Of a stretch of DNA of 44,507 nt, positions 8,370-17,355 are shown one piece after another. Origin of the DNA: an uncultured Balneola sp. (GTDB lineage: Bacteria; Bacteroidota; Rhodothermia; Balneolales; Balneolaceae); assembly GCA_913058495.1 (NCBI GenBank), contig CAJXQC010000025.1, positions 1 through 44,507 on the forward strand, read 5' to 3'. Position 1 is the first letter of the stretch. Each line of letters starts with the position of its first letter. The notes under the pieces are model-generated. The model had not been told where the DNA came from, made no database searches, and saw only the letters and a program-made list of their open reading frames with translations. Both the position numbers and the translations under genes were made by a program.

Positions 8370-9008
8370 TCAATCTTCAAACAGCGTTTTCATTTTTTCT
8401 AGATTAAGCTGATTGTGAATAGCACTAAAATTTTTCTTAGTACCAAACCATTTTAAAGCTTCTTGTTTGCTGATATTCGTAGTCTTGTCAAATAAATAAG
8501 AATGCCAGCTGCTAAAAGCCCAATTATTCGGATTTTTTACAAACCCATGATGTACGGGATTATTATGAATGTAGGCGATCAAACGAACAAAATATTCATC
8601 TGAATCGATTAGCTTACGCCTAAAATTGGGAATGAAGAGACTGCCTTTGCGGTCGTACTTCTTGTTGATGGATTTGGTATAAGAATTAAAAAGATTGGAG
8701 AATTGTTGGCTAACAATACTGTTCTCCAAACCTCCAAGGTCTGCCAGACCTTGGAGGTTTGGTTTATCTTTTTTCTTTCTGACAAACTCCAAAATTTCAT
8801 CTTCTTTTCTAACACGTACCATCAAGTGTAGATGATTAGGCATCAGGCAATAAGCAAATGTTTCTACTACAGGATGAAGATAATATTGGTAACGCCGCAA
8901 GAAGTACCGAAAATTTTCATCACACCGAAATAGGTTTTCATTTCCATTGGCATGTGTCCAAATGTGATAAGTATTTCCACTTTCAAGTGTTATCCGAGGT
9001 TGTGCCAT
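8370..9008 (-). CDS. IS200-like / RAYT-type Y1 transposase
   Basis: The 212-residue product from ATG 9008 has the HUH nuclease motif His59-Leu-His61 (MPNHLHLM) and the nucleophile Tyr146 in RLIAYIHNNP. Both are diagnostic of Y1 transposases of the REP-associated (RAYT) branch, which nick single-stranded DNA at palindromes. The frame is intact and the catalytic residues present, so it may be active. RAYTs are usually single-copy domesticated genes that act on scattered palindromes. Remarkably, residues 82-95 (about KPNLQGLADLGGLE) are encoded by a perfect palindrome. An upstream in-frame TTG (9035) would add nine poorly conserved residues. It lies alone between the cspA terminator and aconitase; no typical IS ends were found. 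Confidence 0.88.
   Translation of the reverse strand: MAQPRITLESGNTYHIWTHANGNENLFRCDENFRYFLRRYQYYLHPVVETFAYCLMPNHLHLMVRVRKEDEILEFVRKKKDKPNLQGLADLGGLENSIVSQQFSNLFNSYTKSINKKYDRKGSLFIPNFRRKLIDSDEYFVRLIAYIHNNPVHHGFVKNPNNWAFSSWHSYLFDKTTNISKQEALKWFGTKKNFSAIHNQLNLEKMKTLFED
8726..8762. repeat. perfect 37-nt palindrome (REP-like) inside the transposase gene
   Basis: CCAAACCTCCAAGGTCTG (8726-8743) is followed by one C (8744) and then its exact reverse complement (8745-8762). An 18-bp perfect stem this tight would make a very stable hairpin in single-stranded DNA or RNA. From memory, related AACCTCCAAGGTCTG...CAGACC palindromes occur many times in Bacteroidota genomes. I saw no second copy in this window. 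It stays in frame with the RAYT reading frame. Confidence 0.85.
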
Positions 9009-9128
9009 GGTTCTTGAATTGTTTAAGTTATTCAAGTAAGACCGATAAATGCTTGATTCCTTACAAAATATTATTGATTGCTTCTTGAAATGATAAAACC
9101 CTCAAAAACGTTATTCACAGAAAGACAA

Positions 9129-9153
9129 AGGGTTAAAAGATTTGTATCTTCCA
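9129..9153 (+). promoter_or_regulatory. possible Bacteroidota-type promoter element for aconitase
   Basis: The stretch GGTTAAAAGATTTGTATCTTCC contains AAGATTTG, one mismatch from the Bacteroidota -7 consensus TAnnTTTG. It lies about 40 bp before the acnA ATG. No good -33 TTG is seen at the expected distance, so this is weak. Confidence 0.3.
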
Positions 9154-9184
9154 AGTCTACTCGAATTTTTAAAATTATTCTGAA

Positions 9185-11890
9185 ATGAGCGACAAATTTA
9201 AAAGCACTAAACAAACATTTGAAACGGGTAATGGGGAAGCGACTTTTTATAGTCTTCCTAAGCTTACTGAAATGGGTTATGATAAAGTCAGCCGACTTCC
9301 ATTTTCGATAAAGATCTTATTGGAAGCCGTGTTGAGAGAAAACGATGGGTACGCAATAACAGATGCGGACATCGAAACACTGGCTACTTATAACGCAGAA
9401 AGCCCTGAAGGAGAAATTCCATTCAAACCATCACGTGTGGTTCTGCAGGATTTTACCGGAGTACCGGCAGTAGTTGACCTTGCTGCTCTTCGTTCTGCTA
9501 TGCAGCGAATGGGTGGGAAAGCAACAGATATCAACCCACAAGTTCCGGTTGATTTAGTTATCGACCACTCTGTTCAGGTTGATATGTTTGGCCAAGATGC
9601 GGCGCTCATGTTCAACGTTGAAAAAGAGATGGAGCGTAACAACGAGCGTTACGAATTCCTGAAATGGGGTAAAGAAGCTTTTGATAATTTCAGAGTAGTG
9701 CCTCCGGGACGCGGAATCGTTCATCAGGTGAATTTAGAATATTTAGGTCGTGGAGTTTTTACCCGCGAAGAAGCTGACGGAACCAAAACGGCTTATCCTG
9801 ATACTTTAGTAGGAACAGATTCTCATACAACCATGATCAACGGACTTGGAATTTTAGGTTGGGGTGTTGGTGGAATTGAAGCGGAAGCAGCAATGCTTGG
9901 CCAGCCTATTTCTATGTTGGTTCCTGAAGTAGCCGGAATGAAATTAACCGGAAAACTTCGTGAAGGCGTAACAGCTACCGATCTTACTCTTACTGTAACA
10001 CAAATGCTGAGAAAGCACGGAGTGGTTGGTAAGTTTGTGGAATTTTATGGTGAAGGCATCAGCAACATGAGTTTGCCTGATCGTGCTACTATCGCAAATA
10101 TGGCTCCTGAGTATGGCGCAACGATGGGTTTCTTCCCAATTGACAGCGAGTCGCTCCGCTATATGAGAAGAACCGGTCGTTCAGAAGAGTTAGTAAGTTT
10201 GGTTGAAAATTATACCAAAGCTCAGGGATTATTCAGAACAGATGATACTCCTGATCCTGAATTTTCGACGACACTTGAACTAGATCTAAGCACAGTGGAA
10301 ACTTCTTTGGCAGGACCAAAACTTCCGCACGACAGAATTACGCTTAGCAATATGAAGAAGGCTTTCGAAACTTCTTTGACCAGTGATAATCCTACGATGG
10401 GTTTCAATCTCGCTCAGGAAAGACTCGCCAGCAAAGGCTTGTATAAGAATGGTCAGGAAATTGAAATGACTCATGGTGATGTAGTAATTGCTGCTATCAC
10501 AAGTTGTACAAATACTTCTAACCCAAGTGTAATGCTAGGAGCAGGAATTGTAGCTAAAAAAGCTGTGGAGCGCGGACTAAAAGTTCCGGCTTATGTGAAG
10601 ACTTCTCTGGCTCCGGGATCGAGAGTAGTAACTGAATATTTGCAGGAAGCAGGTTTAACGGAATACATGGATAAGCTTGGATTCAACTTAGTTGGATATG
10701 GCTGTACAACTTGTATCGGTAACTCAGGACCACTTCCGGAAGCAGTTGAAACGGCAATTAAAGAAGGAGATCTTATTGCAGCAGGTGTTCTTTCCGGAAA
10801 CAGAAACTTTGAAGGTCGTATTCACCCATGGGTAAAAGCTAATTTCTTGGCTTCACCTCCATTAGTGGTTGCTTATGCTCTTGCCGGAACGGTTAATATT
10901 GACATGAATAACGATCCGATTGGTAAGGATAAAGATGGAAATGATGTTTATCTGAAAGAGATATGGCCGACAACAGAAGAAATTGCAGAGCATTTAGACA
11001 ATGCAATTCGTCCGGATCTTTTTGATAAAATGTATTCCGATATTTTCGAATCTCCGACCTGGGAAGAAATTCCTGTTTCAGGGGGAGATCAGTTTGCATG
11101 GAGTGAAGATTCAACCTACATACAGGAACCACCTTTCTTTATGGATATGAAGGAAGAGCCTGAGCCGATCAAGTCTATCGAAGGAGCTCGTGTACTTGTG
11201 AAAGTTGGAGATTCCATTACAACAGATCATATTTCTCCGGCAGGGAACATCAAAGAAGATGCTCCGGCGGGTGAATACCTGAAAGCACATGGAGTAGAAA
11301 AGAAAGACTTCAACTCTTACGGATCCAGAAGAGGAAATGACCGCGTGATGACACGTGGTACTTTCGCCAACGTTCGATTTAAAAATCAATTGGCTCCGGG
11401 AAAAGAAGGTGGATTTACTGAATACCATCCAACCGGTGAGATCACAAATATCTACGATGCTTCATTGAAGTATAAAGAGAATAATACTCCACTTATTGCC
11501 ATAGCAGGAAACCAATACGGAACGGGTTCGTCTCGTGACTGGGCTGCTAAAGGTACTAATCTGCTTGGAGTGAAAGCAGTTATTGCTGAATCTTACGAAA
11601 GAATTCACAGATCTAATCTGGTTCAGATGGGAGTACTTCCTCTTCAATTTAAAGAAGGAGAAACTCCGGAATCTCTTGGACTAGATGGTTCTGAAACATT
11701 TACTATTCATTTGAGTGATGATATAAAAGCTCGTGAAGATGTAAAAGTAACTGCAGTAACTGAGGATGGTAAAGAGATCAGCTTTACTACAAACAGTAGA
11801 ATTGATACACCGGTAGAGGTAGATTATTACCGAAATGGAGGAATTCTCCATACTGTTCTTTTAGATTACTTGAAGAAAAGTAAAAACTAA
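9185..11890 (+). CDS. acnA: aconitate hydratase AcnA
   Basis: This TCA-cycle enzyme interconverts citrate and isocitrate through cis-aconitate in the cytoplasm. At 901 residues it is the usual length of the AcnA/IRP1 type. The [4Fe-4S] ligands are Cys441 ([11 protein letters not shown]), Cys507 and Cys510 ([13 protein letters not shown]), the same spacing as E. coli AcnA. The C-terminal swivel domain carries [13 protein letters not shown] and [13 protein letters not shown]. The ATG at 9185 gives the expected N-terminus, [10 protein letters not shown]. It is monocistronic: the RAYT gene lies divergently upstream and an intrinsic terminator follows immediately. Codon use is like its neighbours and nothing is missing. 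Confidence 0.98.
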   Translation: MSDKFKSTKQTFETGNGEATFYSLPKLTEMGYDKVSRLPFSIKILLEAVLRENDGYAITDADIETLATYNAESPEGEIPFKPSRVVLQDFTGVPAVVDLAALRSAMQRMGGKATDINPQVPVDLVIDHSVQVDMFGQDAALMFNVEKEMERNNERYEFLKWGKEAFDNFRVVPPGRGIVHQVNLEYLGRGVFTREEADGTKTAYPDTLVGTDSHTTMINGLGILGWGVGGIEAEAAMLGQPISMLVPEVAGMKLTGKLREGVTATDLTLTVTQMLRKHGVVGKFVEFYGEGISNMSLPDRATIANMAPEYGATMGFFPIDSESLRYMRRTGRSEELVSLVENYTKAQGLFRTDDTPDPEFSTTLELDLSTVETSLAGPKLPHDRITLSNMKKAFETSLTSDNPTMGFNLAQERLASKGLYKNGQEIEMTHGDVVIAAITSCTNTSNPSVMLGAGIVAKKAVERGLKVPAYVKTSLAPGSRVVTEYLQEAGLTEYMDKLGFNLVGYGCTTCIGNSGPLPEAVETAIKEGDLIAAGVLSGNRNFEGRIHPWVKANFLASPPLVVAYALAGTVNIDMNNDPIGKDKDGNDVYLKEIWPTTEEIAEHLDNAIRPDLFDKMYSDIFESPTWEEIPVSGGDQFAWSEDSTYIQEPPFFMDMKEEPEPIKSIEGARVLVKVGDSITTDHISPAGNIKEDAPAGEYLKAHGVEKKDFNSYGSRRGNDRVMTRGTFANVRFKNQLAPGKEGGFTEYHPTGEITNIYDASLKYKENNTPLIAIAGNQYGTGSSRDWAAKGTNLLGVKAVIAESYERIHRSNLVQMGVLPLQFKEGETPESLGLDGSETFTIHLSDDIKAREDVKVTAVTEDGKEISFTTNSRIDTPVEVDYYRNGGILHTVLLDYLKKSKN

Positions 11891-11917
11891 TAGTTAATTC
11901 TCTCTTTTAATTATTTG

Positions 11918-11957
11918 AAAAGCTCCGTTTGTGAATGCAGGCGGAGCTTTTTCTTTT
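11918..11957 (+). terminator. rho-independent terminator of acnA
   Basis: AAAAGCTCCG (11918-11927) pairs with CGGAGCTTTT (11942-11951) around a 14-nt loop, and the stem runs into TTCTTTTTT. It closes the aconitase transcript before the GAF kinase gene. Confidence 0.9.
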
Positions 11958-12002
11958 TTACATAAAAAAACCTGATATTGGAAAAATTTAACTCGGGTAA
12001 AA

Positions 12003-13118
12003 GTGCAGAAAATAGAGCACACAAAATTACTTGTTCATTCCATTCAAAGTATTGGCAGGGCAGTAGAACTTAAAGAACTTCTTGTAAAAAGCATGAATGC
12101 AATACAAACTGTATTGGGTGCAGAAGCTAGTACGTTAATGTTGCTCGATAAAGGAACAGGAGAGTTAAATGTGAGCATTCCCACCGGACCTGTTAAAGAT
12201 GAGATAACGGGTTTTACCATTCCTAAAGACAAAGGAGTAGGTGGCTGGGTGATTCAAAATAATAAAGCTTACTTAAGCAATGATGTTTCGAAAGACGATG
12301 CTTTTTGGCAAGATCTTAGTGCAGATTTTGAAACCAAAAGCCTGCTCTGTGTTCCATTAAGAGATAGATACGGGGAAGCTTATGGTGTTTTACAAGCTGT
12401 AAATAAAGAACATGGTCTTTCATTTCACGAAGAGGACTTAGAAGTATTTAAAATACTTGCTGAACATATTTCTTTGGCAATCCAGAGAAACAAAGAATAT
12501 GATGAAATGGAAGCAAAGCTTGAGAAAAAAACACTGCTTCTGTCAGAGACTCATCATCGGTTAAAGAATAATTTATTTGCTATTTCAGCACTTATGGAAC
12601 TAGAATCCAACAGATTGAAACAAGGAGATTCTATTGATGTTCTGAGAAGCGCCAGCTCCCGACTTAAATCTATAGCCCATCTTCATTCATTATTATATGA
12701 AGATAGCGATACTAATGAAGTAGGTCTCAGTGTGTTTCTAAACCATGTTGTAAAAGATGTAACACGGATATATAATCAAGAAGAGAAAGATATAAAGGTT
12801 GAAGCTCAAATTGATGAAATGGTAATTCCTGCTGATTTATCTATTTTATGTGGCCTCACTTTAAACGAGTTACTTATCAATGCTTTTAAGCATGCTTTTT
12901 TTGATAGAAATACCGGTACAATTAACATCAGAGTCAGAAATATAGCGAACGAAAAAATTCAATTGAACTTGTCAGACGATGGGATTGGGATGCCTGTCTT
13001 AGAAAATCAATCAGATCATTTATTTGTTGTTCATGCTTTTGTTAAGCAAATGAATGCAAAAATCACTCAAACACCAAGTGATACAGGCACTAGTTTCTCT
13101 GTAGAAATACCATTATAA
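12003..13118 (+). CDS. GAF-domain sensor histidine kinase (HisKA_2 type)
   Basis: The 371-residue soluble kinase has a GAF domain at about 20-160, containing the shared block PTGPVKDEITGFTIPKDKGV. A short coiled-coil linker follows, then a HisKA_2/HWE-like dimerisation domain with ETHHRLKNNL at 182-191; the phospho-acceptor is expected to be His185, next to Arg. The ATPase domain shows the N-box Asn288-Glu289-x3-Asn293 and G1 DDGIGMP (325-331), with a GTSFSVEIP end. The GLGL lid motif is replaced by HLFVVHAFVKQM, as is common in this family. There is no membrane segment, so it senses a cytoplasmic ligand, which is unknown. The start is GTG 12003. No response regulator is adjacent. A paralogue follows directly. 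Confidence 0.88.
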   Translation: MQKIEHTKLLVHSIQSIGRAVELKELLVKSMNAIQTVLGAEASTLMLLDKGTGELNVSIPTGPVKDEITGFTIPKDKGVGGWVIQNNKAYLSNDVSKDDAFWQDLSADFETKSLLCVPLRDRYGEAYGVLQAVNKEHGLSFHEEDLEVFKILAEHISLAIQRNKEYDEMEAKLEKKTLLLSETHHRLKNNLFAISALMELESNRLKQGDSIDVLRSASSRLKSIAHLHSLLYEDSDTNEVGLSVFLNHVVKDVTRIYNQEEKDIKVEAQIDEMVIPADLSILCGLTLNELLINAFKHAFFDRNTGTINIRVRNIANEKIQLNLSDDGIGMPVLENQSDHLFVVHAFVKQMNAKITQTPSDTGTSFSVEIPL

Positions 13119-13202
13119 ATTTCTATTCTTCCTATCTTGTAAATTAATAATACGACTTTTGTTTTTTGGGTTGAAAAAAGCATCTTAACAGTTTATAAAT
13201 TT

Positions 13203-14360
13203 ATGTCTGAAAACCATCAAAATATGAGATTGCTGCTCCATGCGATTGAGGGAATCAATCGAACAATGGAGTTAAAACAACTTCTTTTGAAGTGTATGGA
13301 TTCGGTGTGCTATGTAGTTGAAGCCGAGGCAAGCTCATTGATGTTATTAGATAATACTACAGGAAGGTTACATTTAAGTGTTCCAACAGGACCTGTAAAA
13401 GATGAGATAAAAGGGCAAATTATACCAAGAGATAAAGGGGTTGCTGGTTGGGTTTTAAAGAATGAGAAGCCTTATCTGATCAACGACATGACAAAGAGCA
13501 AAGAGTTTTTTGGAGATATCAGTAAAGGGTTTACTACAAGAAATATGATTTGTGTTCCTATGTTCGATTCAAGGAACAACGTGATTGGAATTATGCAGGC
13601 ATTGAATAAAAAAGAGAGTCGGGAGTTTGCTGAAAAAGATATTCCGGTTTTAGAAACACTGGCGGCACATGCGGCTCTATCTATCGAAAAAGCTAAAGAA
13701 GTTGATGATCTCAAAAATACAATCAAGGACAAAGAACACCGGTTAAAAGAGGTTCATCAGGGTTTTGAGAATAGCTTATCGGCATTAAATGCGCTGGTTC
13801 AATTACAGGTCCCGTTGCTTAGTGATGAAAATGCTAAGTTCTTGATGAAGTCTACCGGTTCCAGAATTGAAACTATAGCCCATGCTCATAAAATCCTGTT
13901 TAATTCAGAAGATAATGAGTTAATCGACGTAGGATTTTATTTGGGACATCTTACATCAACGATTGTCGAAATATTCGGTGATTATGACAAGGACATAAGC
14001 TACAATCTGGATATTGATAAAATAGAGTTGAAAGCGAGTACAGCATTAACAGCTGGACTTATTATAAATGAAGTTATTCTGAATATGTACAGGGATGCTT
14101 TCATTGGTTATGATAAAGGTAAGATCGCAATTGCTGTAAAAAAGGACGGGGGAGATAAGGTTTTAATCAGTATTTCGGATAATGGAAACGGCATTTCTGA
14201 GTATCTGGATGGAACAGTTGCAGGGAATCTCGCTTCAGTTGTAATTCAAACTCTGGGGGATAAGCTTAATGCAGAATCCAGACAGCATATGAATGAAGAT
14301 GGAGGAACAACATTTACACTGATATTCTCAAGAGAAACAACTAATCCACCTTCAGTATAG
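13203..14360 (+). CDS. GAF-domain histidine-kinase paralogue without phospho-acceptor His (probable pseudokinase)
   Basis: The 385-residue product is a tandem duplicate of the preceding kinase. The same GAF block (PTGPVKDEIKGQIIPRDKGV, from 61), linker and ATPase layout are present. In place of ETHHRLKNNL it reads EVHQGFENSL (183-192): the His next to Arg has become Gln186, and the RLKNN signature has gone. The ATP site looks better kept, with Asn289-Glu290-x3-Asn294 and DNGNGI at 326-331. It therefore probably cannot autophosphorylate at the usual site but may bind nucleotide and the partner kinase. Overall similarity makes heterodimerisation with the upstream kinase plausible (inference). 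The 3' end overlaps the end of the convergent FAD gene by 9 bp. Confidence 0.82.
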   Translation: MSENHQNMRLLLHAIEGINRTMELKQLLLKCMDSVCYVVEAEASSLMLLDNTTGRLHLSVPTGPVKDEIKGQIIPRDKGVAGWVLKNEKPYLINDMTKSKEFFGDISKGFTTRNMICVPMFDSRNNVIGIMQALNKKESREFAEKDIPVLETLAAHAALSIEKAKEVDDLKNTIKDKEHRLKEVHQGFENSLSALNALVQLQVPLLSDENAKFLMKSTGSRIETIAHAHKILFNSEDNELIDVGFYLGHLTSTIVEIFGDYDKDISYNLDIDKIELKASTALTAGLIINEVILNMYRDAFIGYDKGKIAIAVKKDGGDKVLISISDNGNGISEYLDGTVAGNLASVVIQTLGDKLNAESRQHMNEDGGTTFTLIFSRETTNPPSV

Positions 14361-15500
14361 TCCTTTCATAGTAAACACTTTCAAGGCAATTTTTTTCAAA
14401 GGTGTTTTTAAAATTAGCTGAACCAATATCTTTCTGAAATAGGGGAATATTTGCTTTCTCCCCATTCTCATATTCCATTCGGCCCTGCGTGAAGCTTTTT
14501 TTACGATCTTCTTTTGTTGTTTTTGATACTCAGATAAGAGCTCAGTTTCTTTTTCAGGGTTCATCTTAATTTTGGATAAAGCATTTGCCAATATTGAAGC
14601 ACCAATCCAACCTAAATTCATTCCTTGTCCACCAATAGGACTTACTACATGAGCTGCATCTCCACAAAGAATAACACGGTCTTTAAAATAATTCTCAGCA
14701 GAAAAACTCTGAACCCCAAAACTACTGATCATAGTATTTTTGAGTAATTTCAAGTCAGTGCCAACTCGTTGTTTTACAAAATCAGCCAGTATATTTGTAG
14801 TTGGAGAATCAATATATGAGTCGGTTTTTACCACCCAACGACGCATGTTATCTGGAAGAGGAAAAGATTCTATTAAACCTTGCTTAGGTAAAAATACTAC
14901 TGCTTGATCTTCAAAAGAGGTGTTGTCATCAAAATCGCCCATTATGTAAGTGTCGGTGTATTGCTCGCCTCCGTAAAGGATGTCGGCTTCCTTACGAACG
15001 AGACTATTTTTGCCGTCGCAGCCGATAATATATTTTGAGATGATACAATATTCCTTTCCCTTTTTTTGATACCGACACGAAACTTGTTCATTAGTTTGAT
15101 GAAGCCCTGTTACATTAGCTCCAGTAATCAAACCTTCAGGGTTTAGTTCAAGGAATTTGTTAAGCAGAATCCTTTCCGTATAAAATTGTGGGCAAGCCAG
15201 AATAAAATTAAAAGGTCCTTCAAGTTGATCGAAATTGATGCTTCCTAGTACTTCTTTTCCATTATGAGCCAGTCCTTTTTTAATAGAAATTCCTTGTTCA
15301 AGAAACTCGTTTACCAGCCCTGTTTTTTCAAATAATTCCAAAGAGACAGGATGAATCCCAAGAGATCTTGAATCCTGAACAGGCTCGGCTCTTTTTTCAA
15401 GAATGGTACAATCTACTCCTTGCTTAGAAAGACAAATTCCTAAAAAAAGTCCGACCGGTCCTCCACCTACAATTGTTATATCTGATTTATTCTTTTTCAT
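14352..15500 (-). CDS. FAD-dependent aromatic-type monooxygenase of the type III PKS cassette
   Basis: The 382-residue class A flavoprotein monooxygenase has all three fingerprints of the family: GGGPVG at 12-17 with Glu35 for FAD binding, the DG motif (CDGKNSLVR, 161-169) and the GD motif (CGDAAHVVSPIGGQGMN, from 279). These NAD(P)H-dependent enzymes (UbiH/PHBH type) hydroxylate phenolic rings. Its start overlaps the methyltransferase stop by 14 bp, so translation is coupled. The upstream PKS suggests that the substrate is the polyketide phenol, converted to a catechol, hydroquinone or quinone. That assignment is by analogy with SrsC of the Streptomyces srsABC operon. The C-terminal 60 residues are basic and hydrophobic and may touch the membrane. 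Confidence 0.85.
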   Translation of the reverse strand: MKKNKSDITIVGGGPVGLFLGICLSKQGVDCTILEKRAEPVQDSRSLGIHPVSLELFEKTGLVNEFLEQGISIKKGLAHNGKEVLGSINFDQLEGPFNFILACPQFYTERILLNKFLELNPEGLITGANVTGLHQTNEQVSCRYQKKGKEYCIISKYIIGCDGKNSLVRKEADILYGGEQYTDTYIMGDFDDNTSFEDQAVVFLPKQGLIESFPLPDNMRRWVVKTDSYIDSPTTNILADFVKQRVGTDLKLLKNTMISSFGVQSFSAENYFKDRVILCGDAAHVVSPIGGQGMNLGWIGASILANALSKIKMNPEKETELLSEYQKQQKKIVKKASRRAEWNMRMGRKQIFPYFRKILVQLILKTPLKKIALKVFTMKGLY

Positions 15501-16185
15501 AGATTAAATTCAATCTGTAGGGAATAATCCGGCGAACTTCCCAATTGTCAGGGGCAATTTGTGACAATTCATCAAAAGTATAACTGCGTTTTATTGAAAT
15601 TCGTCCATCATAGGAAATGAATGAATTTCTGAAGAAAAGTTTAGAGAGCGCTGTAAAAAAAATGTAGCCTAAATCACTTCGTTCAATATCATTAAAGATG
15701 ATCTTTTTTTTGGCTAGTAGTTTTGCTTCAGAGCAAATAGTTTCAAAAGAAGCTTGATCTAAGTGATGGAGCAGATGGTTTGAAATCACAAAGTCATATG
15801 AAGCTTGTTCATTAACCAGATCGGTAGATAAAGCATGCCTGAAATGTATATTTGACGGAATTTCTAAAGTTTGAACATACTCTAAAGAGTGGGGATCAGA
15901 ATCAATAGAAGTTATATTTAGATGAAAACCATCATTAGCTGCCAACTCTGATAGTTGTAAGGAAATATCTCCACCACCGAAACCTATATCCAATAAGCTG
16001 GCTTTTCCGTCTTGTTGCTCTAATATCGGCTTAATTTCTTTTTTATAGATCAGATCCCATCTTGATAAGAACTTATTGATAGTTCGAAACTGGCGATATG
16101 TATTTTTTAGTTTCTCAGAATCACAGTTTGGGTCGTCCATTAACTCGTGAAGTTCAGGTTTTCTATGACGTAGAAAAAAAGGCAT
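15487..16185 (-). CDS. SAM-dependent methyltransferase of the type III PKS cassette
   Basis: This is a 232-residue class I methyltransferase. Motif I is LLDIGFGGGD (64-73), the acidic residue that binds the SAM ribose lies in SIDSDPHS (93-100), and motif post-I/II is YDFVISNHLLHHLD. The Rossmann-fold core resembles small-molecule O- or C-methyltransferases; SrsB, the enzyme in the analogous Streptomyces cassette, belongs to a different, membrane-bound methyltransferase family. The ATG shares one base with the PKS stop (TGATG), and the 3' end overlaps the monooxygenase start by 14 bp, which argues for one pathway. The acceptor is presumably a hydroxyl or ring carbon of the polyketide product (inference). 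Confidence 0.85.
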   Translation of the reverse strand: MPFFLRHRKPELHELMDDPNCDSEKLKNTYRQFRTINKFLSRWDLIYKKEIKPILEQQDGKASLLDIGFGGGDISLQLSELAANDGFHLNITSIDSDPHSLEYVQTLEIPSNIHFRHALSTDLVNEQASYDFVISNHLLHHLDQASFETICSEAKLLAKKKIIFNDIERSDLGYIFFTALSKLFFRNSFISYDGRISIKRSYTFDELSQIAPDNWEVRRIIPYRLNLIYEKE

Positions 16186-17276
16186 CAGACTACCTTTAGT
16201 AATCCGCTTTCAATGGTAAGCCCCGGACCAAAAGCCATTGGCAAAACTGTGGAGTTTTCTTCAGGATTGGAATTCATCAATTCATGCAAAACAAAAAGAA
16301 CGGTAACACTACTCATATTTCCATATTGAGCCAGAGTCTTTCGTGAGGCAGTGACCTGGCGTTCTTCAAGATTCAAACCGGATTCTATTTTATCTACAAT
16401 TGCTCTGCCTCCGGGGTGGATAGCCCAATAGTCAATATCAGAAGGCTGAAGATCATATTTATCAAAAAGAGGTTGTATTACTTGTTTCAGATTGCTTTCA
16501 ATTATATCAGGAACGTAAGTAGACAAGATCATATCAAAGCCATGATCGCCTATATCCCAGGCCATATCTTTTTCTCCGTCAGGAGTCAGAGAAGAAGCAA
16601 ACCCCTGAATTTGGTAGGAAAGTTTCGGAGGTTTTTTTTGGCTTACCAATACACCTGCGGATCCATCCGCAAAAACAGATGCTGATATCAGGTTATCTAA
16701 ATCCGTTTTCTGTTGAAAATGCAGAGAGCATAGTTCGGTAGCTACAATGAGGACCACTGCATCCGGGTTGTTCTGACAAAAAGAGTGAGCCATTTTCAAT
16801 GCAGGGAAAGCAGCAAAACAACCCATAAATCCTAAATGAAAACGTTCAGTTGAAGGCATTAGCTCAAGTTGTTTCACAAGATCGTAATCAGGACCCGGCG
16901 CATAAAAACCTGTACATGAAACTGTAATTACATGAGTGATATCATTTTTCTTAAAATGGGGATTGTTCTCCAATAGCTTTTTTCCGGTTTCCACAAATAA
17001 AGAAGATGCTGATGTTTTATAGATCTCATTTCTTTCTCCAGTAGTTGGAGTAGAGGTAACGGAGCCTTTCAGGTAAGGGTTTTCTTTTTCAGTTTGATGG
17101 AATTCATTTATCACAGAATGACGCTTTTCAATACCTGATTGCGTATATATTCGATGTAGAATAGCTTGAGTTTTTCTGTCTTTGGCTAAAGCAGATTTCA
17201 TGATTTCCCGAACTGAATCCTGAGAATTTGATCCTTCAGGTACAGAAGTTGCTATGTCGTGAATATATACAGGCAT
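16185..17276 (-). CDS. type III polyketide synthase (chalcone/alkylresorcinol synthase-like)
   Basis: The 363-residue enzyme has the thiolase fold of homodimeric, CoA-dependent type III PKSs. The catalytic triad is visible: Cys153 in GFMGCFAAFPAL, His287 in WAIHPGG and Asn320 in QYGNMSS. The His-to-Asn spacing (33) equals that of chalcone synthase. The upstream block VSCTGFYAPGPDYDLVKQL (119-137) and the ending MAFGPGLTIESGLL are family signatures. Such enzymes extend an acyl-CoA with malonyl-CoA to make alkylpyrones, alkylresorcinols or phloroglucinols; the starter cannot be read from the sequence. It is the first gene of the PKS-methyltransferase-monooxygenase cassette, 79 bp after the MATE gene. 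Confidence 0.93.
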   Translation of the reverse strand: MPVYIHDIATSVPEGSNSQDSVREIMKSALAKDRKTQAILHRIYTQSGIEKRHSVINEFHQTEKENPYLKGSVTSTPTTGERNEIYKTSASSLFVETGKKLLENNPHFKKNDITHVITVSCTGFYAPGPDYDLVKQLELMPSTERFHLGFMGCFAAFPALKMAHSFCQNNPDAVVLIVATELCSLHFQQKTDLDNLISASVFADGSAGVLVSQKKPPKLSYQIQGFASSLTPDGEKDMAWDIGDHGFDMILSTYVPDIIESNLKQVIQPLFDKYDLQPSDIDYWAIHPGGRAIVDKIESGLNLEERQVTASRKTLAQYGNMSSVTVLFVLHELMNSNPEENSTVLPMAFGPGLTIESGLLKVV

Positions 17277-17355
17277 CGTTAAGTTATATTATACAACTAA
17301 CTCTACGAATTTGTATCACGAATAGTTCATGCTTTAGGTGAGGAAGTGAGAATCA

